DNA from: UBA4733 sp036734945
Lineage (GTDB): Bacteria; Chloroflexota; UBA4733
Length of the DNA: 64,000 nt
Direction of reading: 5' to 3'
Assembly: GCA_036734945.1 (NCBI GenBank)
Contig: DAIMXP010000028.1
Span: forward strand, 1-64,000
Below are positions 25,842-35,500 of the stretch, one piece after another. Position 1 is the stretch's first letter, and the number at the start of each line of letters is the position of its first letter. The notes below the pieces were generated by a model. It was not told where the DNA came from and did no database searches. It worked only from the letters and a program-made list of their open reading frames with translations. The translations under genes were made by a program, and so were the position numbers.

Positions 25842-26967
25842 TGCCCACGATCTTCAGCACCTGCGCGGCGTTGACCGGCGTCGGTGTGGCCAGGCTGGCG
25901 ACCGGATCGAACTGCGGGTACTTGCTGCCCGCAGCCGTTAGCACTGCCACCACCGGGTGGGCGTGCCCTTCTTTCCCCAGCAGCCGAGTACCGACGACAG
26001 CGGCCGCCGCACCTTCCGGCGAAGTCAGGAGACCGTGCTCGCGCGCCAGCTTCCCCCGCATGGCCAGAATGTCGGCGTCACTCACGGCGATGGCGCTGCC
26101 CTGGGAGGCGTATACCGCGGCCAGCGCATCGTCGCTGCCGGTCACCATCTCGATGCCGCTGGCGACGGTCTGCGCACCGGGCAGAACGTCAACCCGCTGT
26201 GCGCCGCGCCGCCAGGCTCGTACCAGCGGCGCCGCCCCGCGTGCCTGCACCGCGACGAGCCGCGGCGGTTGTGGTCCGTCGCGCAGGGCGAGCCAGAGGC
26301 CCAACAGCAGGTCGCCACTGCCCGTTGGAACTACCAGGGCGCCGGGCCCGCCGGCGATCTGACTCAGCAGTTCCCCCGCCAGTGAGGCGCAACCGGCAAG
26401 GTAATAGGGGCTGGCCCGTAGTGGCAGGGCGATCCGATTGAGAGGGAACCAGCCGCCGTTCTGCCACAACTGCTCCTGCAGTCTACCCACCGCGCCACTT
26501 GTCCAGAGGGTGTCGTGATCGAGGTCGAGCGTGAGCACCTGCGCGCCATAAGCCCTGATGAGCGCCGCGGCCTGGCTGCTCATCGTGGGCAAGGCCAGCA
26601 CCAGGCAGCGCAGCCCGAGGCCGGCTGCCGCCGCTGCCGCCGCAGCGCCGCCGTTACCGCAACTGTAGAGCGAGACGCCGCGCGCACCCATGGTCAGTGC
26701 CGCCGCCACCGCGGCCCCCATAGCGCGATCCTTGAACGAGCCAGTGGGGTTGCGCCCCTCATCTTTCAGGTACAGAAAGGCCGAAGCGCCAACCTGCAGT
26801 TGGTAGAGCGGCGTGTTGCCGGCATGCAAGGAGGAGACAGGTGTCGCGCCGTCGGTCCCGTCCAGTGCCAGTTGCCCGCCGCAGTTGGGGCAGGCGAATT
26901 GCCAGAGCGCCGGCAACCGCCGGTCGCAGTGCAGGCAGCGCAACCGGCCCCGATTTGGCTCGTTCAC
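25834..26967 (-). CDS. Threonine synthase-like PLP enzyme with zinc ribbon (copy 1)
   Basis: About 377 residues. It opens with a zinc-ribbon pattern CLHCDRR...CPNCGG, then a fold-type-II PLP domain: NPTGSFKDRAMGAA (cofactor lysine), YSCGNGGAAAAAAAAG and a glycine-rich VVPTGSGDLLLG. This is the arrangement of threonine-synthase-like lyases. The start is uncertain; GTG 26967 is used because protein similarity begins there, though no good ribosome site is seen, and the open frame runs much further upstream. Its stop overlaps the M20 gene by eight bases. A second enzyme of the same design is encoded at 29769-30941 in the same operon, so both are probably catabolic, not threonine biosynthetic. Confidence 0.8.
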   Translation of the reverse strand: MNEPNRGRLRCLHCDRRLPALWQFACPNCGGQLALDGTDGATPVSSLHAGNTPLYQLQVGASAFLYLKDEGRNPTGSFKDRAMGAAVAAALTMGARGVSLYSCGNGGAAAAAAAAGLGLRCLVLALPTMSSQAAALIRAYGAQVLTLDLDHDTLWTSGAVGRLQEQLWQNGGWFPLNRIALPLRASPYYLAGCASLAGELLSQIAGGPGALVVPTGSGDLLLGLWLALRDGPQPPRLVAVQARGAAPLVRAWRRGAQRVDVLPGAQTVASGIEMVTGSDDALAAVYASQGSAIAVSDADILAMRGKLAREHGLLTSPEGAAAAVVGTRLLGKEGHAHPVVAVLTAAGSKYPQFDPVASLATPTPVNAAQVLKIVGNA

Positions 26968-27142
26968 CGTGTGGTCCGGTGCATCTGCTACAGCACCGGA
27001 CGAGTATGCACCTGGCACGGCCGGGCTATCGTGCCCATCGTAAACAACGTCTTTACTGGACCGGCGCTTTAGCTCGGCTCTCGCCGCAAAAATCCTGATA
27101 TCCCCGGAAACACCCCGAATGCCATTGACGGAGATTGCCGAT

Positions 27143-27601
27143 CTAGCCACCCGACAACACTTCCAGTTCCAGCCGCATACCCGGCGCTGATCGCATCCGC
27201 CGGCAGACCTCCGCAAACTCCGCCAACCCGTGCTCGATGCGCGCAAACAGGCAGATCGGCACCGGCCCCCACGGCATGCTGGGAACCCCATCCCGGTCGT
27301 AGACCACCAGTACCTCCGAGATTGCCTGGCGGAGACCCTGCCAGAGGCCGCCCTCCAGGCAATAGAAGGCGACGTCACCGGGGAGCGCCCGTAAGGTCTG
27401 GTTGCTGGGAGGAAGGAGCAGGGGAGGGGCCAGATCGAGCGCGACTTCGCTGCCGGAGTAGATGGCATGGTGGGCGAGGCCGGCGACAGGCAGGCGGCTG
27501 CGCAGGGCGGCGCAGAGCGACGGCGCTTCGTCGTCCAGAAAGCGCGCTCGTGCTTCCACGCCAGCAGAGGGGAAGCGCAACAACAGAGTAGTTGGCGACA
27601 C
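27143..27601 (-). CDS. DUF3830-like small protein
   Basis: A 152-residue protein starting at GTG 27601 just after the stop of the GHL6-like gene; the GAGGGG within that gene's last codons serves as ribosome site. Sequence such as LLPPSNQTLRALPGDVAFYC and VPICLFARIEHGLAEFAEVC resembles the DUF3830 family, small cyclophilin-like barrel proteins often encoded with amino-acid or hydantoin catabolic genes and ABC importers. No catalytic residues are established for the family. About 175 bases to the next gene show nothing recognisable. Confidence 0.65.
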   Translation of the reverse strand: MSPTTLLLRFPSAGVEARARFLDDEAPSLCAALRSRLPVAGLAHHAIYSGSEVALDLAPPLLLPPSNQTLRALPGDVAFYCLEGGLWQGLRQAISEVLVVYDRDGVPSMPWGPVPICLFARIEHGLAEFAEVCRRMRSAPGMRLELEVLSGG

Positions 27602-27609
27602 GGTGTTTA

Positions 27610-29772
27610 CTACCCCTCGTTCGACGTTGTGATGGGCCACGAAACTCGCACGACCTCGTAGGCGCCGAAATCCGGCAACTGTAGGGTGTACCGGTCGCCG
27701 TCGCGCGTCACAGGGATGGCGGCCTCGCCCCGCAGGGTGCAAGCCACCGGCGCCGCTGCGCCAACCCCGCCCGGTATCAGCAGTCGAGCGCCTTCCACCG
27801 GCAGCACAGCGCGGATTGGCCGCTCCAGGGCGCCACTGCGGTTGAGGAGATGCACGATCAGATCGGCGTTGACGGCGCGACGAACGAGCATCTGCACACC
27901 GCGCGGCGCGCCGTCCAGCCTAATGTCAGTCGCTGCCTCACCTTTTCCCTGATGACCGTCCGAAGCATCTGCTGCCGACGCTGCGGGAAGCGCCGCCCGT
28001 GCCAGGAAGTCGAGCCACTCCGGGAAGCGTTGTGACCAGGCGAGCGCCCCGGCCAGCCCGGCAACGTAGGTGACCTCCCCGGCGCCGAAGCGGTGGCTGA
28101 AGGTGGCGCTGGGGGCATCCGCCTCCACGTGCAGCGGGAAGTACCGGCTCGGCAGCTTCTCGGCGTAGCGCGACGTCGGCACACCGCCAGCTGGCTGCGC
28201 GTGGAAGGCCCAGACCGGGGAGGGCAGCAGCGGTCGCTGCACGCCTGTCCAGTGCGGGTGGGAAAGCTCTGGGGCGATATAGTCGATGGCACGGGGGCCA
28301 ACCACGCCGGCAGTCACACGGACGCCGAGCACGTCGTCCAGGCTGCCCACCGCCCGGAGCCGTCCCAGTTCGTCGGCGATTCCTGGCGCCCCGGTCGCCA
28401 GCAGCCGGCCCCCGCGGCGTACAAACTCGCGCAGGCCGTCGGCGGAAGCGGCGGAGAGGCAGGCCGCCATCGGCAGCACCAAACTGTCGTACCGACCGGC
28501 AGGCAGATCAGCCAGCGCACCGTCGTCGATCACGTCCACCGCTACCTGCGCCCGCACCAGCGCTTCGTAACAACCGGCAAACTCCTCCCAGCAGACGCGG
28601 TCCCAGGCGAAGCCGTCGGCTTCGCCCAGTTCGCGGTGGACACCGCCCCAATCGGTGGTAGCTTGCGGCCATACCACGGCGACGCGCGCTGCCGAGCGAC
28701 TGCCGGCAAAGCAGTCGGCGTGGCGGCGATAGAAATGGAGCAGGTCGCTGATCGTGGCTTCCAGCGGCGGGTCGATAAAGCGCAGCCCTCCCATGATCTG
28801 CGGATTCGCGCCGGCGGCGATGGCCCCGGCGATCAGCAACTCCATCTCCACCGGCGTCAGCCCGTAGTAGTCCCAGGGCAGGTGTCGGAAGCAGCAATAG
28901 ACCACAGTCGGCAACCGGCTGCCATCGGGCCGCTCTGCCTGGCGGTCCAGCATGAGCGCGCCGGCGCTGGTCAGCCAGAGCGGCACGAGCAGCGGCGGCG
29001 TGTTGTTGAACAGGTTGCCACGCTCGTTGCCCAGCAGATCAAGGTGCGGCGCGAGTACCCGCGTGCTGCGCCCGCCGCTCCAGTTCGCCAGGAGGCTGGC
29101 GTTATTCATGAAGAAGACCGCCCCCGGCCGCTCGGCGTGCAGCGCCTGACGCAACTCAGCCAGAAAGCGGGCCAGCGTCTGCTCCCGAAAGGCAGCAAAG
29201 CGCGGCCAGTCGGGATGCGCTCGTTCCGCCCAGGGCGGCAGATCGCGTCCCCACTGTGTACGAAACAGCAACCGGCAGGCAGGGCAGTAGCACGTGCGCG
29301 GGAAGAGGGTCGGACCGTCGAGAAAGATGCCATCCAGCGGATAGCGTCGGGCCTGCTCGCGCAACTGTTGCGCCGCCCAACGCCCCCAGGGACTATTTGG
29401 ACATGGTGCGTGCCCCTTGCCATAGCCCAGCACCGGCGGCACACCATGTTCGTCCACCTGCAGCCAGTCGGGATGCTGTTCCGCCTCCTCCGAGAGCACC
29501 CAGTGGACATTGGTATAGGTGACCAACCGCATCCCCCGGGCGTGCAACGCCGTCAGATAACGGTCGTACTCCTCCGCCATCCAGACGCCGCGCAAGAAGG
29601 TTCCTTCACCGCCGGCCAGGTCCGGTAGGGCCTGCTCGACCAGGGTGAAGCCCATGCCGTCCAGACGCGCGGCCAGACCTTCCGGGGTCAACGCCCGCAT
29701 CTCCTCCGGGGTGACCTGTACATCAGAAATAGTCTGGGCCTGCCGCCACCAGGGGGATGTGGACTCCATCAC
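27610..29772 (-). CDS. Putative glycoside hydrolase-like protein (GHL6 type)
   Basis: A 720-residue protein with a TIM-barrel first half resembling hypothetical glycosyl hydrolase family 6 and beta-galactosidases of clan GH-A: GMRLVTYTNVHWVLSEEAEQ, DGIFLDGPTLFPRTCYCPAC and a middle trimerisation-like domain with YDSLVLPMAACLSAASADGL and GGRLLATG. The carboxyl 150 residues form a beta-rich domain. No signal peptide, so cytoplasmic. The GTG at 29772 overlaps the upstream stop as GTGA, with ATG 29769 as an alternative; AGGAGC lies upstream. It is unusual in an operon otherwise rich in PLP and peptidase genes, and may act on a glycoconjugate or a non-sugar substrate. Confidence 0.72.
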   Translation of the reverse strand: MMESTSPWWRQAQTISDVQVTPEEMRALTPEGLAARLDGMGFTLVEQALPDLAGGEGTFLRGVWMAEEYDRYLTALHARGMRLVTYTNVHWVLSEEAEQHPDWLQVDEHGVPPVLGYGKGHAPCPNSPWGRWAAQQLREQARRYPLDGIFLDGPTLFPRTCYCPACRLLFRTQWGRDLPPWAERAHPDWPRFAAFREQTLARFLAELRQALHAERPGAVFFMNNASLLANWSGGRSTRVLAPHLDLLGNERGNLFNNTPPLLVPLWLTSAGALMLDRQAERPDGSRLPTVVYCCFRHLPWDYYGLTPVEMELLIAGAIAAGANPQIMGGLRFIDPPLEATISDLLHFYRRHADCFAGSRSAARVAVVWPQATTDWGGVHRELGEADGFAWDRVCWEEFAGCYEALVRAQVAVDVIDDGALADLPAGRYDSLVLPMAACLSAASADGLREFVRRGGRLLATGAPGIADELGRLRAVGSLDDVLGVRVTAGVVGPRAIDYIAPELSHPHWTGVQRPLLPSPVWAFHAQPAGGVPTSRYAEKLPSRYFPLHVEADAPSATFSHRFGAGEVTYVAGLAGALAWSQRFPEWLDFLARAALPAASAADASDGHQGKGEAATDIRLDGAPRGVQMLVRRAVNADLIVHLLNRSGALERPIRAVLPVEGARLLIPGGVGAAAPVACTLRGEAAIPVTRDGDRYTLQLPDFGAYEVVRVSWPITTSNEG

Positions 29773-30941
29773 GAAGCTCCTTTTGCTCTTGCCCGGAGAG
29801 CCTGCCGTAGCGCCGGCCAGCGGCCGCCGGTGGCGGTGAGCAGGCAGACCGCCGTCTCCTCGCCGATCGAGGTTGCCAGCCGTCGAGCGACGGCCAGCGG
29901 CGCCGCTGAGGCCGGGTCAACCAGCAGCCCACAGGAGGCCAGGAGGCTTGCCGCCGCCACGATCTCTTCGTCCTCCACGGCCACTGCCATTCCGCCTGAT
30001 GCTCGCAGGGCCGCCAGCACGTGTTCACCGGACGATGGATCGCGGATGGAGAGGGCGATGGAGGAGACGGCATCCAACACTGGCGGCTCGTCCAAACCGG
30101 CGGTAAAGGCGCGCACGACCGGGTCGGCGCCGGTGGCCTGGCAGGCCACCATGCGCGGCAGGCGTTGGATGACTCCTAGCTGCGCCAGGTCCAGAAAGCC
30201 CTGCCAGACGCCGGCGAGGCCGTCGCCGCCGCCGACGGGACAGAGCACCCAGCCGGGAGCCTCGCCGCCGCACTGACGGCAGAGTTCATAAGCGATGGTC
30301 TTGTAGCCCGTGATGCCGAACGGCGACGCCAGTGGCGCGAAGGAGGATGTGGTTGCCGGATACCAACCCGCCCGGAGCAGCTCGTGCATGGCGGCGTCCC
30401 GCACTGCCGCCGGCAGCACCTCTACCCTCGCGCCGAGCGCTCGCATGTGGTCACACAGCTCGTCGGGCGCCTCCGGGTGGGCAAATACTGCGCAGGCCAG
30501 GCCGGCCAGGGCGCAGTAGGCGGCGGCGGCGATGCCGTGGTTGCCTGTCGAGGCGCAGAAGCAGCCCGGGCAGCCCAGCGCGCTCGCGTGTGCGACGGAC
30601 ACCGCCTGAAAGCGGTCCTTGTAAGAGTGGGTGGGATTGCTACCTTCATATTTGCAGCGCAACCCCGGCAACTGCAACTCCTCAGAGAGCCGTTCCAGGT
30701 GCAGGAGCGGGGTGTCGCTTTCGCCAAGCGTGGGGCGTGCCGTTCCCGACGGGCCCGGCAATAGCGCCTCGTAGCTCCAAACACCGCTGCCTGCAACGTG
30801 CCCCTCCAGGTCGGCGCGGGCACGCACGGCATCCAGTTCCAGGCGCACGGCGAGGTTGCCGCCACAACGCCGGCAGACGTAGGGCAGCACATTCTCTTCG
30901 CGTGCGCCGCAGCGGCGGCAGTACAAGGTGAAGGCGGCCAT
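29769..30941 (-). CDS. Threonine synthase-like PLP enzyme with zinc ribbon (copy 2)
   Basis: A 390-residue protein. Zinc ribbon CRRCGARE...CRRCGG lies in the first 30 residues. The PLP domain follows with GSNPTHSYKDRFQAVSVAHA (cofactor lysine; the usual glycine before Ser is His), CASTGNHGIAAAAYCALAGL and CPVGGGDGLAGVW. ATG 30941 shares bases with the stop of the upstream binding-protein gene (TGATG), and its own stop overlaps the next gene by four bases. It is clearly paralogous in plan to the enzyme at 25834-26967 but quite different in sequence. A lyase or racemase acting on a hydroxy- or diamino-acid is likely. Confidence 0.8.
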   Translation of the reverse strand: MAAFTLYCRRCGAREENVLPYVCRRCGGNLAVRLELDAVRARADLEGHVAGSGVWSYEALLPGPSGTARPTLGESDTPLLHLERLSEELQLPGLRCKYEGSNPTHSYKDRFQAVSVAHASALGCPGCFCASTGNHGIAAAAYCALAGLACAVFAHPEAPDELCDHMRALGARVEVLPAAVRDAAMHELLRAGWYPATTSSFAPLASPFGITGYKTIAYELCRQCGGEAPGWVLCPVGGGDGLAGVWQGFLDLAQLGVIQRLPRMVACQATGADPVVRAFTAGLDEPPVLDAVSSIALSIRDPSSGEHVLAALRASGGMAVAVEDEEIVAAASLLASCGLLVDPASAAPLAVARRLATSIGEETAVCLLTATGGRWPALRQALRARAKGAS

Positions 30942-32482
30942 CAGCTCTTCAGGATGCTGTTCATTTGCTGCTGCGCCTGCTGGAGGGCCTGGCCGGCAGG
31001 GATCTTGTGCGCGAAAGTGTCCGTGATGATTGGCGTCCAGGCGCCCGTCAACTGGGTCAGGCGGAAGTAAGGGTAAGGGCCAACGGCCGGCAACTGCGCG
31101 ATATCGAGCACACGCTGATTCTGCGGAATGCTGGCGACCGCCGCCTTCCATTGGGGGCTGGTGTAGACGTCTTTGCGCGGACTGGGCAACGCGGCCACCG
31201 CCGACCGTTGCGCCTGCACCGTGGGACCCGAATAGAAGGCCATCCAGTTGAGCGCCAGGTCCTGGGCCTTGCTCTCCTTCGGCACGGAATCCATGTTGAC
31301 GAAGATGTCGGTCGCCGGCCCTGCGCCGGCCGGCCCCTTCGGGAAGGGCATGAGGTCCCATTGCAGGGTCGGCGCCGCGGTGTGTACGTTGTTGATGAGG
31401 TACAGCCCCATCGGCATCATGGAGATATGGCCCTGATAGAAGTACTGCAAGTTCGTGACGCCCTTGGGGAGCGGACCGCTGGTGGCATAGCGATCCATGA
31501 GGTCTAGGGTGAACTGCAAAGCATCCACGCCGCGCGGCTGATCGAACTGCACCGACTTCAAGTCCGGCGCGTAGAAGGTCCCGCCCTGCGTGTACAGCCA
31601 CTCGCAGAAGTATTCCAGAGAAGGCGTCGAGTCGAGGTAGCCGATGCGCGTCACACCGCTGCTATCCTTCTGGACGAGTTTGGCCGCGGTGTCGGCGAAG
31701 GTCTGCCAGCTCCAGGCGGAGGTCGTCTCCCAGGTCGGCGTAGCGCCGATTTCCTGAAAGTGCGCAACGTTGTAGGCGATGCCGTAGCCGGAAGGGCCTT
31801 CCACCGGCGTGCCGAAGATCTTGCCGTCGGCCTGATTGTAGAACGCCGCCGCTGGAATGAACTGGTCCGCCGCGATGGACGGCGTCCTGGCAACCATGCT
31901 GCTGATGTCCAGCAGCGTCCCCTTATCCCAGAGGTCCCGCGCATAGGCGACGGACATGTGCAGCGCATCCGGCGTGTCGTTGCCGGCCACGGCGGCGATG
32001 AACTTGTTGGGATAGTCGTCAATACCCGCCGCGGGGATGGTGACGATATCCAGGGCAACCTGAGGATACTGCTGCGCCCAGGCCGCCCTGGCGTACTTGA
32101 ACCAGGCAGCGAAGGTCGGATTGGAAACAGGATCCCACCAGTCCCAGTAGGTGAACGTCTGCGCCGTCGCCGACTTCACCACTGCTGCCGTCGTGGCCGT
32201 CGCCGTGGCTGCGGCCGTCGTACTGGTGGCCGCCGTGCCGGCGGCGCTGCTCGTCGTCGGCGCGGCGGCGGTTGTCGAGAGCGGAGCGACGGATGAGCTG
32301 GATGATGCGGGGGCAGACGCCACGGTCGGCGCCGCAGTGCTGCTCGTTGCCGACGACGCGACGGTGGCCGACGTAGTACCGCCGCAGGCCGCGCTCAGCA
32401 GCACAGCCACACCGCTGCCAACGACCATGCTGCTGGTGCGGAGGAAGGACCGACGCGTGGAGAGGATAGCAACGCCTACCAT
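30941..32482 (-). CDS. ABC transporter solute-binding lipoprotein, first gene of the PLP operon
   Basis: A 513-residue binding protein. ATG 32482 follows GAGGAGA. The signal peptide has STRRSFLRTSS (twin-arginine-like) and a lipobox ending at Cys33, then an Ala/Ser/Thr tether of about 80 residues. Mature-domain marks are TFTYWDWWDP, VAGNDTPDALHMSVAYARDL and WSWQTFADTAAKL. Its stop is fused to the start of the threonine-synthase-like gene, so it heads that operon and probably binds the operon's substrate. It is a close paralogue of the broken gene at 33883-35460, including the 5' untranslated region. No permeases are present. Confidence 0.87.
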   Translation of the reverse strand: MVGVAILSTRRSFLRTSSMVVGSGVAVLLSAACGGTTSATVASSATSSTAAPTVASAPASSSSSVAPLSTTAAAPTTSSAAGTAATSTTAAATATATTAAVVKSATAQTFTYWDWWDPVSNPTFAAWFKYARAAWAQQYPQVALDIVTIPAAGIDDYPNKFIAAVAGNDTPDALHMSVAYARDLWDKGTLLDISSMVARTPSIAADQFIPAAAFYNQADGKIFGTPVEGPSGYGIAYNVAHFQEIGATPTWETTSAWSWQTFADTAAKLVQKDSSGVTRIGYLDSTPSLEYFCEWLYTQGGTFYAPDLKSVQFDQPRGVDALQFTLDLMDRYATSGPLPKGVTNLQYFYQGHISMMPMGLYLINNVHTAAPTLQWDLMPFPKGPAGAGPATDIFVNMDSVPKESKAQDLALNWMAFYSGPTVQAQRSAVAALPSPRKDVYTSPQWKAAVASIPQNQRVLDIAQLPAVGPYPYFRLTQLTGAWTPIITDTFAHKIPAGQALQQAQQQMNSILKS

Positions 32483-32529
32483 GGACGGGTCTCCTCAGAA
32501 AACCGCTGACTGGAGCGGTAAGTCATAGC

Positions 32530-32558
32530 ATCATACCATAACCTGCTAGGTCAGGCAA
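32530..32558 (-). promoter_or_regulatory. Sigma70-type promoter of the PLP operon
   Basis: On the leftward strand TTGCCT (32558-32553) and TATGAT (32535-32530) are 17 bases apart, about 48 bases before the start codon at 32482. The -10 box lies in a degenerate copy of the palindrome seen upstream of the paralogous gene at 35501-35519. The -35 box overlaps the end of the acyltransferase gene. Confidence 0.6.
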
Positions 32559-33870
32559 GTGTGGCTGTCTGCCGGGGGCCACGCGAGCTGCCATCACGGG
32601 AACCGGAAGGCGTACGGTACACCTGCTCTCCCCATTGCACGTCGTCGGTAAGTAAGAAGGAAGCGCCGGCATGCAAATGGCCGCCGATGAGCAAGTGGTC
32701 GATGATGGCGCGCCGTAGTGTGGTGTCGCGCGGCGCTTGACGCAGCTCCGTTGGTACTTTCCCGAAGACGCGCTCCAGCGTGACTCGATTATCGCTACCA
32801 CCAGGTAGGAGGTATTGCTCCTGCATGAAACGCACGATGTTGGAGGTGGAAGGCAGCAACTGCTCGAACTGGTTATCCAGCAGCCAGGAACTGCAAGCGA
32901 AGGCAAGGAAAGGCGTATCCGGCGAGTAGGTGGGGAAGAAGCGGAGCGCTTCGCGGAAGGACTCGCCGCAAAGATCAAAATCCATCGGCCTCCCCGCGGG
33001 AATATGGATCTGCAGCACCGGATCACCGCGGGATAACACCAACTGCCACTCCTCGAGCTTGAGTTCGACCGGTTGCTGGACAGCTCTGCCCAACGGGAGG
33101 ATCGGCATGCCGCGGACAAGGTGGTCGGTTTGCTCGAATTGCGCCATCCAGTCGCTCTCCGCTGCCGGTAGCCCTCCGGCGCCGAACAACTGGCCATCGG
33201 CTCGGAAGCGCACCCCTGCCTCCGCCAGCGCGAGGACGGCGCCGCTCCGATGGCGGTACACGCGCACACGCGAGCGGAAGGGGCCGGGCTGGAACTGTAG
33301 ACGTACTAGGTGGTAACGCGCGCCGGTCAAGGTGTAGGCGACGTAGGGCAGGCTGCGCGGCGCAAGCCCCCAGGCGCCATGTTCTGCGCGGTCAGCCTCC
33401 AGCCAACGCAGAACGTCGGCGCGTGTGTCGTGGGCAACCTTTCGTGGAATGCCGCGCTGCCGGTAGATGCGACCCAACTCCGGCAAGTTCGCCAGAGCCA
33501 CCAGCATATAGAACAGGTCGCCTTCGGGGCCAAGGGCGCTTACCAATGACGGCCAGTTCTGCATCTGCGTCGGTACCGCGTGCGCTCCGTATAGACTACG
33601 CACGCCATGCCACGCGATTGCGCGTAGAGCGGGGTCGGCAGCGACGCGTCGCGTCAACTTGCCCAGGGCGCTCCGCACCTCTTCCGGGAACTCCAACTCA
33701 GCACAGGCCGAGGCGACAAACTGGGGTTCGAGAAACGGCAGATCAGATGACGGCAAGGTACACCACGACTCGGGCCAGCCGACAGCGAACACTGGAGCCG
33801 AGTCTTCCAGACCGAACTGCGCCACAATCTCCTGTAAGGTGGGACGGCAAGGAACCTGGGCAGCGATCAT
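32551..33870 (-). CDS. Putative acyltransferase with NAT_N and GNAT_C domains
   Basis: A 439-residue protein whose carboxyl part matches the pattern of GNAT_C acyltransferase domains: IHIPAGRPMDFDLCGESFRE, FLAFACSSWLLDNQFEQLLP and TSNIVRFMQEQYLL. The middle part YHLVRLQFQPGPF and the amino part fit the NAT_N partner domain. Proteins of this design are annotated as acyltransferases but their substrates are unknown. No signal peptide. It starts 12 bases after the broken binding-protein gene and is probably its operon partner. The next promoter begins in its last codons. Confidence 0.72.
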   Translation of the reverse strand: MIAAQVPCRPTLQEIVAQFGLEDSAPVFAVGWPESWCTLPSSDLPFLEPQFVASACAELEFPEEVRSALGKLTRRVAADPALRAIAWHGVRSLYGAHAVPTQMQNWPSLVSALGPEGDLFYMLVALANLPELGRIYRQRGIPRKVAHDTRADVLRWLEADRAEHGAWGLAPRSLPYVAYTLTGARYHLVRLQFQPGPFRSRVRVYRHRSGAVLALAEAGVRFRADGQLFGAGGLPAAESDWMAQFEQTDHLVRGMPILPLGRAVQQPVELKLEEWQLVLSRGDPVLQIHIPAGRPMDFDLCGESFREALRFFPTYSPDTPFLAFACSSWLLDNQFEQLLPSTSNIVRFMQEQYLLPGGSDNRVTLERVFGKVPTELRQAPRDTTLRRAIIDHLLIGGHLHAGASFLLTDDVQWGEQVYRTPSGSRDGSSRGPRQTATLA

Positions 33871-33882
33871 CCCCAGGATCGA

Positions 33883-35460
33883 TCAAGCATTCGCCTGGGC
33901 GAGGATCGTCTTCACCTTGTCTGCCGCCTGAGTGATCGCGGTTGCTACGCCAAGTTGTCCCTTCAACACGGCGTTGAAGATCGGGGGCAAATCCTTGAAC
34001 AACTGCGCCATCTCGACGAATGGATATGCCTGCACACCGGGAAGGGCGGCGATACTCGCCACGCGGTCCAGCAACGGATACTGCTGCACCGCACTCTTCC
34101 ACGCCGCGGTCTGATAGACATCTTTGCGGGGGCTCACGAAGCCGATCTTTGTTGGCAGTTGCGCCTGCACCTCTGCACCGGCGTAGTAGCTGATCTACGC
34201 CCAGGAAGCATCTTGGTCCTTGGCGTCCTTGGGCACAACCTCCATGTCGTACTCCAGTGCCGTGGCCGGCCCTTTGCCCTCAGGCCCTCTAGGGAAGGGC
34301 ATGAGGTCGTAGTGGAGGAGTGGCGCCTGTTTGGCTGTTGAGGGAATCAAGTACATACCGAACGTCATCATGGAGGCCTGTTCGGCCACAAACGCCTTGT
34401 AGGGAGTCGTCCCGGTAGGGAGGGTCGCTGAGACGCGATTCTTATTCAACATGTCGCTCATGAACTGGAGTACCGCCGCTCCCCGGCCGTCATCGAATGC
34501 CACCCCGGTGTAATCCGGATTATAGAATGTGCCGCCGTCGCTGTACAGCCAATCGCAAAAGTATTCCACCGATCCCGCCGCGCCAAGCCAGCCCGATTGG
34601 GTGATCGTATCACCGGAGCGCTTGGTGAGTTTGGCGGCCGCGTCGGCAAACTCCTGCCACGTCCACGATGCCGTCGCCGCCGGTGCCAGTCCAACCTCCT
34701 TGAAGTGATCGAGATTGTAAGCGAGGGCGTAGCCCGCAGGACCCTCGGTGGCCACGCCGAAGGTATGGCCGGCCTGTTGCGTGTAGGTCTTGGCCGCCGC
34801 GAAAAACTGGTCCGGGGCGACCGCTGGTGTGCGCGCCACGTACGGCGAGAGATCGGCGAGCACGCCATGCTTCCATGTGTCCCACGCAAAGACGATGTCG
34901 AGGTGAAGGACATCGGGAGGGACACCGCCAGCGACAGCGGCTAACAGCTTCGTCTCGTAGTCGCCGTCGTCGGCGACGAAGGAGATTTGGAGCGACTGCC
35001 CTGGGTGCTTGCTTTCGTAATCGGGTTTGACGTACTGCCACCAACTGGCGAAACTCGGGTTACTCGAATTCCACCAGGTCCAGTACTGCAGCACCTTCGC
35101 TCCAACACTCGGCTGCGCGTTGGCAACGGACGAAGTCGTCGTCGTCGATGCCAGGGTGGTCGACGTCGTTGGGGCGGCGCTTGACGTCGTGGTAACGGTG
35201 GGCACAGCACTGCTGGTCACGGTCGATGACGCAGCGACCGAGGTCGCGTTGGAAGTCGCCGTCAGCGCAGCGCTTGACGTCACGGTGGCCAACGGCGTAG
35301 CACTACCGGTCGCGGCCGCGCTACTGGTTGCCGAGGACACTGCCGTTGACGCCGTGGCGCCGCAGGCGGAACTGAGCAATACCGCGACACCACTGCCGAT
35401 GACGGCGCCGCTGGCCCGAAGGAAGGACCGGCGAGTGGAGAGGACATCAACACCGACCAT
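33883..35460 (-). pseudogene. ABC solute-binding lipoprotein gene with one in-frame amber codon
   Basis: The frame from ATG 35460 to 33883 encodes a full binding protein of about 525 codons except for TAG at 34197-34195. It reads SWA-stop-ISYYAGAEVQAQL, where paralogues have a tryptophan, so one TGG to TAG change ended the gene. The signal peptide STRRSFLRASG, Cys33 lipobox and tether match the paralogue at 30941-32482. Everything after the stop is still in frame and conserved to KVKTILAQANA, so the mutation is recent or read through. Translation would release a 421-residue protein lacking the last 100 residues of the binding fold. Confidence 0.85.
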
Positions 35461-35500
35461 GGACGGGTCTCCTCACATAACCGCTCACACGAGCGGCAAG

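Noticed and set aside
26968..27468. Upstream extension of threonine-synthase-like copy 1
   Set aside because: The extra residues are a shadow of the DUF3830-like gene in another frame and show no PLP-enzyme similarity.
30942..31601. Upstream extension of threonine-synthase-like copy 2
   Set aside because: It overlaps the binding-protein gene out of frame; the ATG at 30941 fused to that gene's stop is a better start.
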